From Fratercula arctica (taxonomy: Eukaryota; Chordata; Aves; Charadriiformes; Alcidae), in assembly GCA_947846985.1 (NCBI GenBank), contig CANTUZ010000002.1, forward strand, positions 14,394,087 to 14,458,086: a stretch of 64,000 nt of DNA, given 5' to 3'. Below are positions 10,694 to 22,380 of this stretch, piece after piece. Below the pieces are notes generated by a model, which did not search any database, had not been told where the DNA came from, and was given only the letters and a program-made list of their open reading frames with translations. Each line of letters starts with the position of its first letter. The stretch's first letter is position 1. Both the position numbers and the translations under genes were made by a program.

Positions 10694-13133
10694 TTTTTGA
10701 AATCTCATACAGTAGGTGTCATAATGCCAGAAGTTCATAGACATTCCAGATTGAGACTATCATAATTTGTCATCTAGTTTGTCTTCATGTCAATATATCT
10801 AGACTATATAATTTGTCTCTCTCCAATGTGTGTTTTCTAATAATTCAAAAATTTGTCTCAGCCTGCTGGTCTTCAAGATGTACACGTTTTCTTTTCCTGA
10901 AATTGATTTTGATCTGATTGTCTCTGAAAAGTGATTATACCTCCGCTGATTTCATTTAACATCTGAGCTGATGCAGGATAAGAAAACAGATTTTTGCCAG
11001 TTTCGGCCTTTTGTGAAATAGAAAAATCCCACTGGCCATGAACCTCCGTGATGATTATATGGTATACAATATCTTTTAAAGAAATCTGTGCCACAAGCTA
11101 ATGATATTTGCTAATGACACACTAATAAACGTTATTCAGTTAGATCTCTGGCTTTACTAATATACTGTGAATAGACTGTTATAATCACTGATATTATTTC
11201 TATTTTCTTTTCATTTTATACTGGTGTATTGATATCATCTTCTGTTTTAATCAAGTTCCTAACTTATTTTCATCATAGGCTTCTTGGTAAATAAGCCCTG
11301 CAAACTATTTTCTCAGGAAGAAAGTTTTTTTTAAAAAACTCTATATACAAATACACTTTATTTAAATCCCTTACTATGTCTTCCTTAAGTTTTTTAGTGA
11401 TGTTTTCTCTTTTTCATGTATATCACAGGTAGCTTCTCTGTACTCATGTTATTAGAATTTTTATGTATATTTCAATAGAAAAGTTCTTGATATTAATTTA
11501 GAACCTCATCAAGTTCTGCACTAACACTTTAATAATAATAAGGTCAGGTCTATGCAAATGACTTTGGTTCCTAACCCAGCTAATGTTCAGAATGGCTAAA
11601 ATGCCCAACAACAACAGTTTCAACACTAAGTACCTGCAAGCTTATTTTCAGGATCTGAAATTTTAAACTGAGAACTTTGCTAACCAAAAAACCTTAAAGA
11701 CTATTCAGGCACTTTGATATTACCAGGTCTTGCACTTTTACCACAAATTTAGGAGTACTTGTAGTGAAGTCAAAACTTTTGTGTTGAGTTCCACAGGTCC
11801 TAGCACTTTATTTGTAGTAGTATCATTTTTCTGAAGTCCAAGGTTCTGGCAGTATGAGATTGTAAATGAAACTGAGCTTTTATTTTTTGATGTCAGTTCT
11901 TACTGCTTGCAAAGAAATCCAAATGCCAAAACCAAATAAAAACAAACGAACATCTCAAGACCAAATGACAAATCCACTCCTCAAACAAAACCCAAAATAT
12001 ATTTCAAGGGGATTAAAGTTGCACTAAATTAAGTCAATCAAATTTATAGAGGCCTGACAGAAAATACAGGAGCACTTTTAGTTTTCAAATCTGTATTTTG
12101 AAATATGTCTTTAATCTTATATTTTACTTTATTCTTATTCTTATTTTGAAGTATACATTTCATTTTATTGATGTGCTTAAGGTATCTACTATATCTCCCC
12201 AGCCCTTTCTTTTCTAAGCAATTTTGATTTTTATTGCCTTCTTACATTTTTATTGATTTCCCTGTTCCTCTTTTCATAAATTTTTCCAGTTTATGTATGA
12301 CTCTCTGTTCACATGACATTGGTTTATAGAGTAAAAAAGATGAGAGGTGATAACAGGGCTTTTCAGTGGTCACCTCATCTAAGCTCATTTGCTATCCACA
12401 CAAATAGATCACTAGCAACATATTGACTGAAGTGTTTAAGCCTCAGGAGTTTTATCTTGCACCACTGACATTAATGGAAGTTTGCAAGTGACACAGTAGA
12501 TGGTGCATAAGGGTTTGGATTGCTACTGTATCGACCTAATCTAAAACGGGCTTCAATTTCTGCTCTATTTCACATGATCATAATTTACGGGATTATTTTT
12601 TCTGTAATGATTTCAGTATATTTTTTATACCTTCATCACAGAATGAAATTTTTTTGCAGTATTTTCCCAGAGTCAAGAACGCAGTTCACACTAACCTGTA
12701 TTCAGCTGTTTGTTGGCATTTCCACAAATAATTGTAAAAGTGCACCATTATGTTTTTTTAGAACATTTTCCAAGTATTGAAATACCTATATTAGCATTTC
12801 TGTGGGCACCTGCTTGATATGCACGTTCGGTTTGAACAACTGTGTTTACCCCTGAGAATGAGATCTGAGATAAACTTTGAAGTACCTGATCACGCTCTGG
12901 TTTCTAGTTCTTAAATTCCTACCTAACTGGAATGGGGGTTTCCTGAAAACATGCCAGTCACTGTAAGTAACATTACAGATAAACTACAAGTATTACTGGA
13001 GTGTCTGCAGAAATTCACGATGCTTTTATTACACAAAAGAAATCCAACAAGCAGAGAGTATATGTCTAGAAGTCTTAATATATCAAGATAATCTACATCC
13101 TTGAGGTATTATAGCGCTTATAAAGCCAAATTT

Positions 13134-13164
13134 AAAAAAAAAAAGAAAAAGAAAAAAGAAAAAA
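13134..13164. repeat. A-rich low-complexity tract
   Basis: A runs broken by single G bases (AAAAAG-type units). Confidence 0.85.
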
Positions 13165-14470
13165 TGTATGTCTGCTTCAGTCCCTGTATCTTTCTTCACT
13201 ACAAAATACTAGCATCTAAATAATCACATAATGGGATTTACTTAAGAAAACACCTTTGTCATTTGACAAAGAAGAAGGTTTTTTTTCTGTTTTACTTCGA
13301 CTACCCACTGACAAGCAGGATTGTCAATATGTTGTCATATGTCAATATTGTTAATATGTCAGAATGAGTTTATAATATTCACAGAAATTAATGCTTAAAA
13401 GGATAGACAAATTTGTGGAAACAAAGTATACACACCTAAATAGAATTCCCCTTCCATTTTGAATATATGAGGGCAAAGATCTGTTTATAATTAAGAAGCA
13501 TTACAATCTCATATGCTTCGTAAGTTGACAGTTTAAAAATAGCATGAAGTTTTCCAAGTTCAAGTGGGTACTAATGCAGTTGTGTGTCTTCCTGTCCATG
13601 GTTGGTAATGGCTGTGTTTGTGTTTTTTATCCTTCTTATAGTTTTCTGGAAAAGCCACCACTGACCTGGAAAAAATTATTCCTACAACATGCATGTTTCT
13701 TAACACCTGTATATCTTCTTCCTCCCTTTGGCAATAATATGTTTGCTTCTGGTATCATTTCTCCATCGTCCTTGTGAATAATGAGGAAAATGGTTAATCG
13801 TTGGTCTCAGCTGAATGTTCTCTTTAATAAATTATCTTTGCTGTCTCATAGAAGCACAAGGTTCTCATTCATTTACTTCTTGTTCTTTGTATATTTGAAA
13901 TATTTCTTACTATTTATCTCAACTACTTGTATAATTATCTTTTCCTCCTTTTTTTCTTGTCTTATCTTATTTTAACTTTTTTTGGCCTTGTTTCAGTGAA
14001 CTCAGTCCTTCTCCAGCACATGTGATGTTTTTTAGCTCATCTCTGCTGACTCTGTAATTTCTTAATCATTTTCATAATGAATCACATTTTTGTTATGAAG
14101 TCTGTCTTATATGCATATACTCCATTTTTTCAATTAGGGTATGCAGATGCCATTTTCTTTGGAATGTACAGGTCTGAGAGAGAAGGAGGTGGGGACTCTA
14201 AACACTGATGTGTCTTAATATATGGCTATAGCATTAATTTTACCTTCTAGATTAAAAAACATATTTTCCAAAATGCTTAAATATGCAAATGCACAGACAT
14301 AAATATACATATAAGTAAACTTTATAAATTAGCGTAACATACACTAGGAGAAAGCAAACAGACCCAAGTACCCAGTAACTCAGACGCACCAAACCCATAT
14401 ATTCTGGGAGCTTGCTGAGGTCAGAGAGTGGAGCTTGCCCAGTTACTTAGGTCTACGGACAGGAAAACCT

Positions 14471-14534
14471 ATGATTTCCCGGTGTTTAGGTGTTACTTAT
14501 GCTGCTGCAATTCTTCTTCTTCTCTCCTCTGAGA
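14471..14534 (+). CDS. Possible signal-peptide first exon
   Basis: An ATG at 14471 opens 21 codons plus one base. The product begins MISRCLGV, has a hydrophobic core with AAAILLLL, and then small polar residues SSE, which is the layout of a secretory signal peptide. The segment can end at a donor-like site, GAGA|GTAAAG, after 14534. This leaves phase 1, the phase needed by the acceptor of the three-finger-like exon at 15784, and phase-1 introns are usual in Ly6/uPAR genes. Against it: the start context is weak (C at -3), the donor is poor at the last exon base and at +5, and no exon carrying the first cysteines was found between the two. The frame also continues unspliced to 14635. This is an inference only; chance is a real alternative. 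Confidence 0.15.
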
Positions 14535-15783
14535 GTAAAGACAACAGCTGTGGTCGCAGATGGGATGTGCTTGTCAGAAGTAGGACTCTAAAACCCGTAA
14601 ATCTAGAATCAATCACCTCTATGAGTGCAGGCTGAGAAAGTCCTTGGTTACTTTGGAGTTTCTTGAAAACACTGTAGAAATATACAATAATGGAATATGT
14701 CTCTACTGACCTGAAGGTAGGTGGTTTTCAATGGTTTACGTGCATACCTTTAATGGACATGGGAATCTTTGCTACAAGGCCTATAATATGCCTCTGAAAT
14801 AAGTGTAGCACTCTTTTAGGAGCCCTTGAAACAGGTTACACAAGGCATTAAACAAAGAGGCATTTTTTCAGTGTTATTCAGTAGTCATAGAGATAGGTCA
14901 CTAGATTTCTTTTCTCATTGTTGGTAGCTCAGCCTCATTGTTATAAGGTACAAAGAAGAGGTGAAGAAACCCTGAACATTACACACATTTTCTTTTTTAA
15001 TTGCTGTTTCTTTTCATTAAGCTCTTGTCAGCAGCGTCATTTTCCAAAATTAATCACACCAATATCCAAATTATTTTAAAAATCTGATCCAGTTCACTTA
15101 CAGGTATCCAACTTATTTGTGCACAACACTGAGAATGTTTTGATGGCTCTGAACAATCAGAAAAGTGTTTAATAAAACAATAAATATTTGATGCTTTTTA
15201 AAATCCAAGATTGCAAAAATAGTCAGCTTTTCAAAACACGTGAGTTTAAGTACCCGCTTTAAGTTAGTTCTTGAATGGGATCTTCTTCCAAATTAAGGCT
15301 TTGAACTCTGATTATGATCCATTTTCTCCAATGGTATTATTCATAAACTTGAATATGAATCAACATGATCTAGAACAACCAACAAATATGAATAATAAGT
15401 GACAATATGGAACAATATGTTTGAAAGGTTTGGATCACCACAAAAGTCCTTTTGCTGAAGCCCTTACATGTAAGCATCTCCTCATGAATTTATTCTTCCA
15501 CTTCCTCCTATTCGTTCTTGCTGTCATGTCTATTCTCAGCTATGAACATACCTCCACAACACAAGCAAAACCAAATCAAAATATATATACAAGCAAACTG
15601 TAACTAATAATATGTTACTTCAATACATCTTTATTCTCACAGAGAGAGAGATTGTCTGGTAATTGCCATTAAAGTTTTTTTTTTTTTGCTATTTAATTTA
15701 GGGGCTTAGGTGTATCAATAATTAATTGTTTTGAACTACTACCTGGGTTTAATCGTTATTTATTTGTGCCTTTTTTCCCACAG
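14535..15783. other. Possible intron, or unique DNA
   Basis: A 1249-base stretch that starts with GT and ends with CAG, preceded by the C/T-rich tract CCTTTTTTCCCACAG, so it could be an intron between the two candidate exons. I searched it for an exon with a C-x2-C start of a three-finger domain and found none. A hydrophobic open stretch at about 15481-15550 (reading LLMNLFFHFLLFVLAV) looks signal-peptide-like too, but it has no usable donor in the right phase. Confidence 0.3.
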
Positions 15784-15962
15784 TTTTATTAGAGATGTGC
15801 AAGGATACAGATCCCTTCTGCTTTGGGACTCATGTTCAATATAAGGGAAAAGGTCAACAAGACGTCATGAAAAAATGTGCTGATCCGGATGGCTCTTGCA
15901 GCTGGTCATATGTTTCACAAAAAAACATAGGAGAGATTTCTATATTTAGAGGCTCAGAATAA
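15784..15962 (+). CDS. Candidate exon, Ly6/uPAR three-finger fragment
   Basis: A strong splice acceptor (C/T tract, then CCCACAG at 15783) is followed by two bases that complete a codon and then an open frame to TAA at 15960-15962. The 58 codons contain four cysteines spaced C-x6-C-x18-C-x6-C: CKDTDPFC, then FGTH, then MKKC, then ADPDGSC. In Ly6/uPAR (LU) domains cysteines 4 to 7 show this spacing; uPAR domain 3 has C-x6-C-x18-C-x5-C as I recall it. LU proteins are small secreted or GPI-anchored ligands and receptors. What is missing: the first cysteines (which should lie upstream) and the closing CC...CN motif. After the fourth cysteine the frame runs about 20 residues and stops, with no good donor. 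So this is either one exon of a divergent gene whose other exons I cannot find, or a decayed copy. TGF-beta-family receptor ectodomains share the fold and are a weaker alternative. Seen: acceptor and cysteines. Inferred: family. Confidence 0.4.
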
Positions 15963-18004
15963 CTTTTTTCCTGCCCTTCAGCACTTTACTTTTCCTAGGC
16001 CTCTATTTTTCTTTCAGTTGAAAACAGCAGACTCTACTACAGTTGTTATATATTGACCTAAAAGATGACAATTTTTGTCTGCTTTTTATTTGACTCATGA
16101 ATCACACAGTTCAGCTGATTGTGATTTTACTTTGCATTCATACTTTTTGTGCTGAATATACTTGCTGAAAAAGTTTCAGATTATGGCCTATTGAGAGCTC
16201 ACATAACAATTGTTGCATACTGCAAGAATGAGAACACCATGGGCTCCAGGAGCTGTTCATGGAGGTCTGTTAGTATTTGCAATTGTGTTTCTGGCTTCCT
16301 ATTTTTCCTGGTATAGTAGTGGATTGTTGCTGAGTCTCTCATTCATGAAAACACCCTCAGCTTAACATTTTTGTTGCTTGTCTACCAACCTACAGTACTG
16401 GGAGAACTCAGCCTTGAACAGAAAGGCACATTTTGTTTAAAACTGGAAAAAAATGGAGCTTAAATGTAACCATATACCTTTGTCATTACTACCAGAATGT
16501 TTAAATTCTGGATGTGTTATGTGTATTGTTTATTGTTAATCCTGAATTTTTGTATGTTTTCCCTACTTTAGTATGGTTGGTTTGAAACATTTTAGCCAAT
16601 CTCCATTTTTCATGTGGAAGGAATCTTAACAGATAAATTAAACTTGTATCATTTAGTTGCTCCACTTCTGCTTTGCTCCCTTCCACATTCTTTGTTTCTT
16701 TTTTTCTCCCTATTCCACCATTGCTTCAGAGGAAAATAACTGGAGGATATGTTCTGCTTTTTAATCTTCCTTTGCCATGTAATAAGAGGGTGGGTAGAGG
16801 CTGGACAAGGAAGAACAAAGAAGATATTATACCAGTAGGAAAGTCTTATTCAGATTCCTAAAGGCACAGAGAATCTGGCCAAGGCTTTGCTAACATTTTC
16901 CATCATTTTTTATTGACCTCAGCTTTGAATCAGAAAACACCACCTGGATATACCGTCTGCAATGTATCCCAAAATAAACACTGCCAGTTACCACACACTC
17001 AGGGGATTCCCTTACCTTTGTAATAGGAAACAAAAGCAACAGCAAGTGCAGAAGAATTTATACAGTGCTGTAAATCTGTTCTGAAAGACTGGAATCCTCA
17101 CTATGACGTTACAGCCATGGTAACTGATTATCCAGTGTTTTGTAGCTAGGGCTATGATAAGCCCCTAGGCAGAGTTGTATTAATTTTGTCTGATTCTTAT
17201 TTATGTTGACATTTTCTAACCCATTAAATATAGTCATTGCAAACCTGATGTTATCTTTTAACCAAAGTCCTCAGTAGGAAGAGGTGCATGTCTACACAGC
17301 CCCAAAAAAGCATGTTAGTTCCTTCAGGAGTTGGCTGATATAACACTAAACTTCAATTTGAGGAGGTTCCTAGGCAAAGATCTAGCATAGGACTTAAGCA
17401 ACAAGAAATGCAACTGAGGGGACATTCAGAGACTCACATTCAGAAGACATAGCCTAAATCCTTCCTAATTTCCTTAGCATCTGAAATGGAGTAGCAACCA
17501 AATACAGAGGTAAATATTCCTGTAAATAAATATAGTTCTACTTTATGCTTGGCTGGATTGTCTAGATCTCTTCCTTGTGTTTTATTTCTATGGGATCTTA
17601 AATAAAGTCATTGAAGAGTCTACATTCTTAGAAATAATCTGAACCCACCTAACTGCATGATACTGCCAAGCTCTTGTATAACAGCCCTTTGATTAGAGAG
17701 CTCATGTAACAAATTTGAAATATGAGTCAAATGGGAAGCTTCAGCTTTTTTCTTAGATCAGGTAGGAAGAAAATTGTATCTCCTCTTCTGAGGGAGACAT
17801 AAAATGTGATTCAAGACAACCTTCTCTCAGTTTTTCAGGCCATGCAGCTTCAACTTGCATAGCAAACTTGAGAATACAAAGATACCAGTGTTTCAGAAAA
17901 TTTTAGCACAAGATATAAACCCTGAATTCAGAAGTAGTATCTGGTGTTGCTCAGACACAGCCCTGGGACCAATGAATATCATTAAATGACAACAGAGACT
18001 TAGT
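15963..18004. other. Unique DNA, no gene seen
   Basis: No supported gene and no recognisable repeat. I looked here for the last exon of a three-finger gene (CC...CN motif) and for a matching poly-A signal that would close the candidate at 15784, and found neither convincingly. Confidence 0.5.
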
Positions 18005-18200
18005 CCAGAGAACCTTGATAAACTTGGGAACCAGGTCAACAGAAACTGCAGGAAATTCAAGAAGCAAATGTGCAAAGTTCTGCAGGTAGGGCAGAAAAAT
18101 CTCATGGAATAATAGAGGCTGGGAAGAGACCGGCTAAGAAACAACCTTGTAGAAAAGGTTTCCATCATAGTCTTTAGGGAGAAGAACCTCCTAAGCACCG
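18005..18200 (+). mobile_element. Decayed CR1 LINE, ORF2 fragment
   Basis: The segment follows the C-terminal coding part of CR1 ORF2 rather than its 3' tail. Matching landmarks in order are GAGAACCTTGATAAACTTGG, AAATTCAAGAAGCAAATGTG, CAAAGTTCTGCAGGTAGGGC, then AGGCTGGGAAGAGACCGGCT and CTTGTAGAAAAGG, as in the LINE region that reads (ungapped) leader-leader-trp...phe-asn...cys-lys-val-leu-his-leu. The reading frame is broken by indels and stops, so it is dead. It is much more diverged than the copies at 3351 and 39805, hence older. Both ends are blurred. Confidence 0.65.
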
Positions 18201-20944
18201 GATGAGACAAGCAGCCTGACCTGACTCTTGTGCATGCAATGGGGCTTTACAGTTACAAAACATGGCTTTAGCTTCTCAGCCAGGCTGGGCAAGACTCAGT
18301 ACAGGATATCATTGTCCTGTACATGTATTTTATGCTTTGTACTTCCTAGGCATGTCTTCAGGTACTGTTTATGTATTTTTTGTCATTAAGTGGAATAACT
18401 CCAGTGGAAGTCAGCAAGCAAAATTTCTCCCAAGTCCCACTCCCATCATATAGTTCTTAGAATTGTCTAGTAAGAGCTTGTGAGACAGAGATCTATATCT
18501 CTAAGTGCATTGAGAAAATGCATATACTCAGTACACATATATATGCAGGTGAATGTCTCTTGGTTCCTCCCTCTGGGTATATTTCATTCTGCATGGAATA
18601 CCTATTTACTCAGAGAGCAAGTAAGAATGACACTCTCAGCCTAATGATTTCCATTTGTGAGATGAAAAGCTGTGGGTCTTCTTTCTCAGAAGTCATTCTA
18701 AGAAAAGGTGAACATCCTTAGAAATAAAGCCTGAAAGCACACCTAAAAACAGGCTAAAGCACAGCAAAGAAGACACAATTATGGGGGATAGGAAAGAAAT
18801 AAACCCCGTCAATCAGAAAAGGGACTGAATCTTAGTTCTTCTGAACCTGAATGTGTTCCTTCCATTCTGGACTTCTGTATCAGAGAATGACACCACTCAC
18901 TGCTTCTGGCCCATTTGCAAATGTAACCTAAACATGCAGACACTTTTTTCTGAAATTCAGACAGTGTGGTTCACATTTTTTCAGTCAACTCTAACTGCAT
19001 TTCACTAACAAATGCCACAGCCTGCTTCTTGAACAGCCTTACTTTACAGAGGAAACAAGCAGAGCCATCATGCTTAGCAATCCCAGGAACAGGGAGACAA
19101 AAGGAAGGCAATCTTCGTGCCTCTCCTTGAAAGCTACATAGTAAAGATTGCCAATTCAATTCCAGACATAATGTATAAATATGCCAACACTCAGATTCAC
19201 AAGCAGGAGTATTTAGCACTCTGGCTAATATCCTAAACTGTCAGGGAAGAGGTTAAAAGGGCCCCAGGACAAATTTTCCTCCTTCGCCCATATTAGTGGC
19301 ATCTCTGGGTCAGAGATGATCTACTCTTGCAAAATACTAAAGGTTCCCTGTGTTATTTCTATGTCTGTCTTTAGGGTATGGAGATTATTTTCACCTCAGA
19401 GGGTATCAGTCATTACAATCACACAGTACATTCATCTAAATAATTCTGGAGAAGAAAAGCATATTTCCATTTATAACGCTTTACCAATATAACCAAGGCT
19501 TTCAAACTGGTATATTATCAAAACACACACATTTCATATTTGTTCTCTTAGCTAACTCGCTGAATGAAGGCAACACTTCTTACTTTGTTTTGGTTTTGGG
19601 TTTTTTTTTCCCCTTTTTCCTTGCTGGATGTTGCTTAGCAATATATTACACTGACTTTGAGCAAATCTGCAATAGTAAATATTATGGTTTCATATAACGT
19701 TTCAACTATGAAAATAAACTGTATAAAATAGAGTTCACATAAAAGATACCAGGGTCAAAGACCACTGGAGCAGACATTCTGCATCCATTACAATACACTA
19801 CCCATAGTCAGTGATTATTTATTGGAATATGTTATGAGTCATGGCAATTCATAACACTACGGTCTCTGGAAATTTCCATTTTCCACTCTGAGCCAACATG
19901 AGGCTTACAGTACATACATTTTGATTAACTGAGACACAAACGTATCCCAGCAGTTACAGGAGAGTTGTTTCCTATCTTTCCTAAAATTGAGAGATACTTA
20001 TTATTTCCAGGAAAACAAATAAGGTCATGTAGAATGAAGCATTTACAATTCTTGGCAGGGCAGTTAAAATGAATAAGACTGCACATGAAAGCTTGTTTGA
20101 CTGTCTATTTAGTTTCATTTTAAAGATTTTAGTCTTATCATTCATGATTTATGCACAACATGTACTGCCACTTGCTGGTCTGTTCTATAAATACCTTCAT
20201 AATTTGAATTAAGATAATGCGTTATCTGTGCTTGGTAGATGTATTGCAGTTTTGTACTCACTTAAAGTTCCACCAAACCATAAAGTCTTTTTGCATTTTA
20301 GATTTAGCTAAAAATATTCGCCCATTAAAAGAGCAATCATCATTAAAATTAGTTCCCTGATTCTACTGATTAATTTTTCAGTAACAAGCAAGGTTTCTGA
20401 AAAGTTACAATTAAACATATTTTTAGACAAAACCTGACAATTTTTTAAGAGTCTCGAGAAGCAATTACCTGGCAGGACACAATTAGAGGGAAGAGGAAGT
20501 AATTTGAAACAAAAATATATATTAATATATACACAGTCATAAGAATATTGCCAGAGGCAACACAGTGGTGTTGCTAAAAATGTTTGAAATGAGTAGATTT
20601 GAGACCTTTCCACTTATCTGCAGACAAATGTGAGCAGCAGATTGTTTATTTCTGAATGTACAGTTTCTAGTTAATCAGGTTTCAAACCTTTCATCTTCTA
20701 TCACCTCTGTAGTCCCACTAAGACAAATCTTAGTACTAGGCGTGTGAGGTGCAAGATCAGGATTTGTAATTACATCCTGGTAAAGGTACATTTTTAGACA
20801 CATGAGTAATTTGGATCTTGTGCTGAGTTTTGGCTGTTGCAAAACAGAGGAGGGGAATAACCTGTTCTCCATATCTGTGAGACATAGAACAAAAAGCGAT
20901 GCAGTGAAGTTGCAGTGAGAGGTATAGCTTATGTCTATAAGGAA
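18201..20944. other. Unique AT-rich DNA, no gene seen
   Basis: No supported gene. A possible remnant of the palindromic repeat family is at 18394-18415. Open frames on both strands (for example 18971-19219 and 20308-20613, minus) carry no recognisable domain. Confidence 0.5.
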
Positions 20945-21010
20945 ATGTTGAATCACTGGCACAGACTGCTCAGAGAATTTTTGGAAATGACATCACTGAA
21001 GATCTTTGAG
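20945..21010 (+). mobile_element. Old CR1 relic
   Basis: The text GAATCACTGGCACAGACTGC followed by TCAGAGAATTTTTGGA and ATCACTGAAGATCTTTGAG aligns with the CR1 stretch that reads, in young copies, GAGGCACTGGCACAGGCTGC, CCAGAGAGGT-TGTGGA, ATCCCTGGAGGTGTTCAAGG. Divergence is high, and about 60 bases are recognisable. It may belong with the tail-like piece at 21290-21352. Confidence 0.5.
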
Positions 21011-21289
21011 ATAAGTTAGGCAGTAAAAGGTCGTAGCTTGATGCCTTTCTGCAGTCAATCTAAGTATCACACAAGTGTTCTGAAAATCATTTAAGTGTTA
21101 TGTAACATCTTTTCACTAAACCCATAGTGCATTTTGTATGTTTTTTCCTTATTCACCTTCATTTACAATCAGAAAAAGTTGAGATTTGAGTCTTCATTTA
21201 TTATTTTTACTTTTCTTATTTTTTTCATTTGATTACTTGAGCCTATAAGGAGAGCTTGTGTATTTTTAAATTTTTTTGTGGACCATTTC

Positions 21290-21352
21290 TCATGTCTTGT
21301 GGCCCATCAGTTGATAGCCACTGGACTAGAAAACCTCTTGAAGGTCACTGTC
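21290..21352 (+). mobile_element. Possible CR1 tail relic
   Basis: GGCCCATCAG, then GGACTAGAAAACCTCTTGAA and GGTCACTGTCC resemble the CR1 end (GCCCATGGCAG, GGAACTAGATGATCTTTAAG, GTCCCTTCC). If it belongs to the same insertion as 20945-21010, about 220 extra bases lie between the two parts compared with intact CR1. Weak match. Confidence 0.3.
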
Positions 21353-22340
21353 CTTGTTTGCCACAATTAGCTTGTAAAAGATGGCCTTTCCATTTACCCT
21401 TCAAACTATCCTTAAAACTCAACTGCAAAAATACAAATTCTAATTTTAAGTTTGAAAACAAGCCCATGACTATAACTGCCAAGTACTATCATAGTTCTAG
21501 AAATATAAACATAGGTACAGCCCCTTAAACTTTGGCACATTCTAGAACATTTCTAACTGTAGGCTGACACTCAAAGAAATCTGTAATGACATATATTTTT
21601 AAATTTAGGTCTGCTACCACTCTTAGATGATGGGGACAGGGGGAAGCCCTGCACAGGCCAACCGATTTTTTTTTTTTTTTTTAATACGAAAGAACACGAT
21701 GTCTCCTTAAGGTGAAACGAAGCCCATTGCCTTTTTTTAAATAACCTAGGTACCAGCCAAGCATTTCTTCTGGCTTTTAACTTTTAACTTCTTCTTTTTA
21801 ACTTTTATGACTTTACTGCTCATGAACATTGGACATCTTACAGTAAACTCTGATTTCCAGCAGCAGAACAAATAAAAAAGTAAGCAAGTTGCAAACACCA
21901 CTAGAAGCGTAATGGGGCCTGAGGACGTGTGTCTGTTGACAAGACACAGTTTGCAAGTCAAGCAATTAAATATTGTTCAGCTGACAGTAACTGCAGATGC
22001 AGTCATAAAATATCGGTGATGGACTTAAATTGCAAATAATAGCAGGCCACAGGCTGTCACTGATGACCACCAGACAGTAATCACCCCTGAAATATCATCC
22101 TTGAGCCTTTTAAATACAGAACGGTGGTAGATTTTTTGAAAGGGTGGGGGAAGGGGAAGGAGGAACTTGTAACAGACTGCTTTGGTGTGTTGGGGCAAGA
22201 CAGAAATAATTAACTCAGACCTACCTGTCTGCGCTCTACAAGGAGTGCATTGTGCAGAGCTCACAACTCCCTCTTTGCCCTTCTGAACATTGCAGGAATA
22301 AACAGGAATGACGTAAAATCCAAGAAACAGCTCCAAAGCC

Positions 22341-22380
22341 TTCTGAAGTCAACAGAATTATAATGACTTGGCTCAGGTCC
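22341..22380 (+). repeat. Old palindromic-family repeat relic
   Basis: TTCTGAAGTCAACAGAATTA followed by TAATGACTTGGCTCAGG resembles the recurrent vertebrate repeat text TGAAGTCAATGGAGTTACAC-TGATTTACACCAG. See 36980-37050 for the family. The family name is not assigned. Confidence 0.4.

Larger units (their letters stand above)
9297..14470. other. Unique AT-rich DNA, no gene seen
   Basis: No supported gene. Contains an AT dinucleotide repeat (9812-9833), a mixed TA/TG repeat (10653-10693), an A-rich tract (13134-13164) and a short imperfect repeat of GTCAATATGTT units near 13322-13362. A decayed copy of the palindromic repeat family lies at 12461-12486. A 77-codon frame at 13544-13777 contains an acceptor-like C/T tract (to 13640) but no recognisable protein. 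Confidence 0.5.

Noticed and set aside
15421..15603. Hydrophobic signal-peptide-like open frame just upstream of the three-finger exon
   Set aside because: The only near donor (ACT|GTAACT) would join in the wrong phase, and the frame start is not an ATG. The candidate at 14471 fits the phase better.
20165..20178. CTGCCACTTGCTGG, similar to a CTCF core motif
   Set aside because: A single degenerate 14-base match in 64 kb is expected by chance. No second motif or other support.
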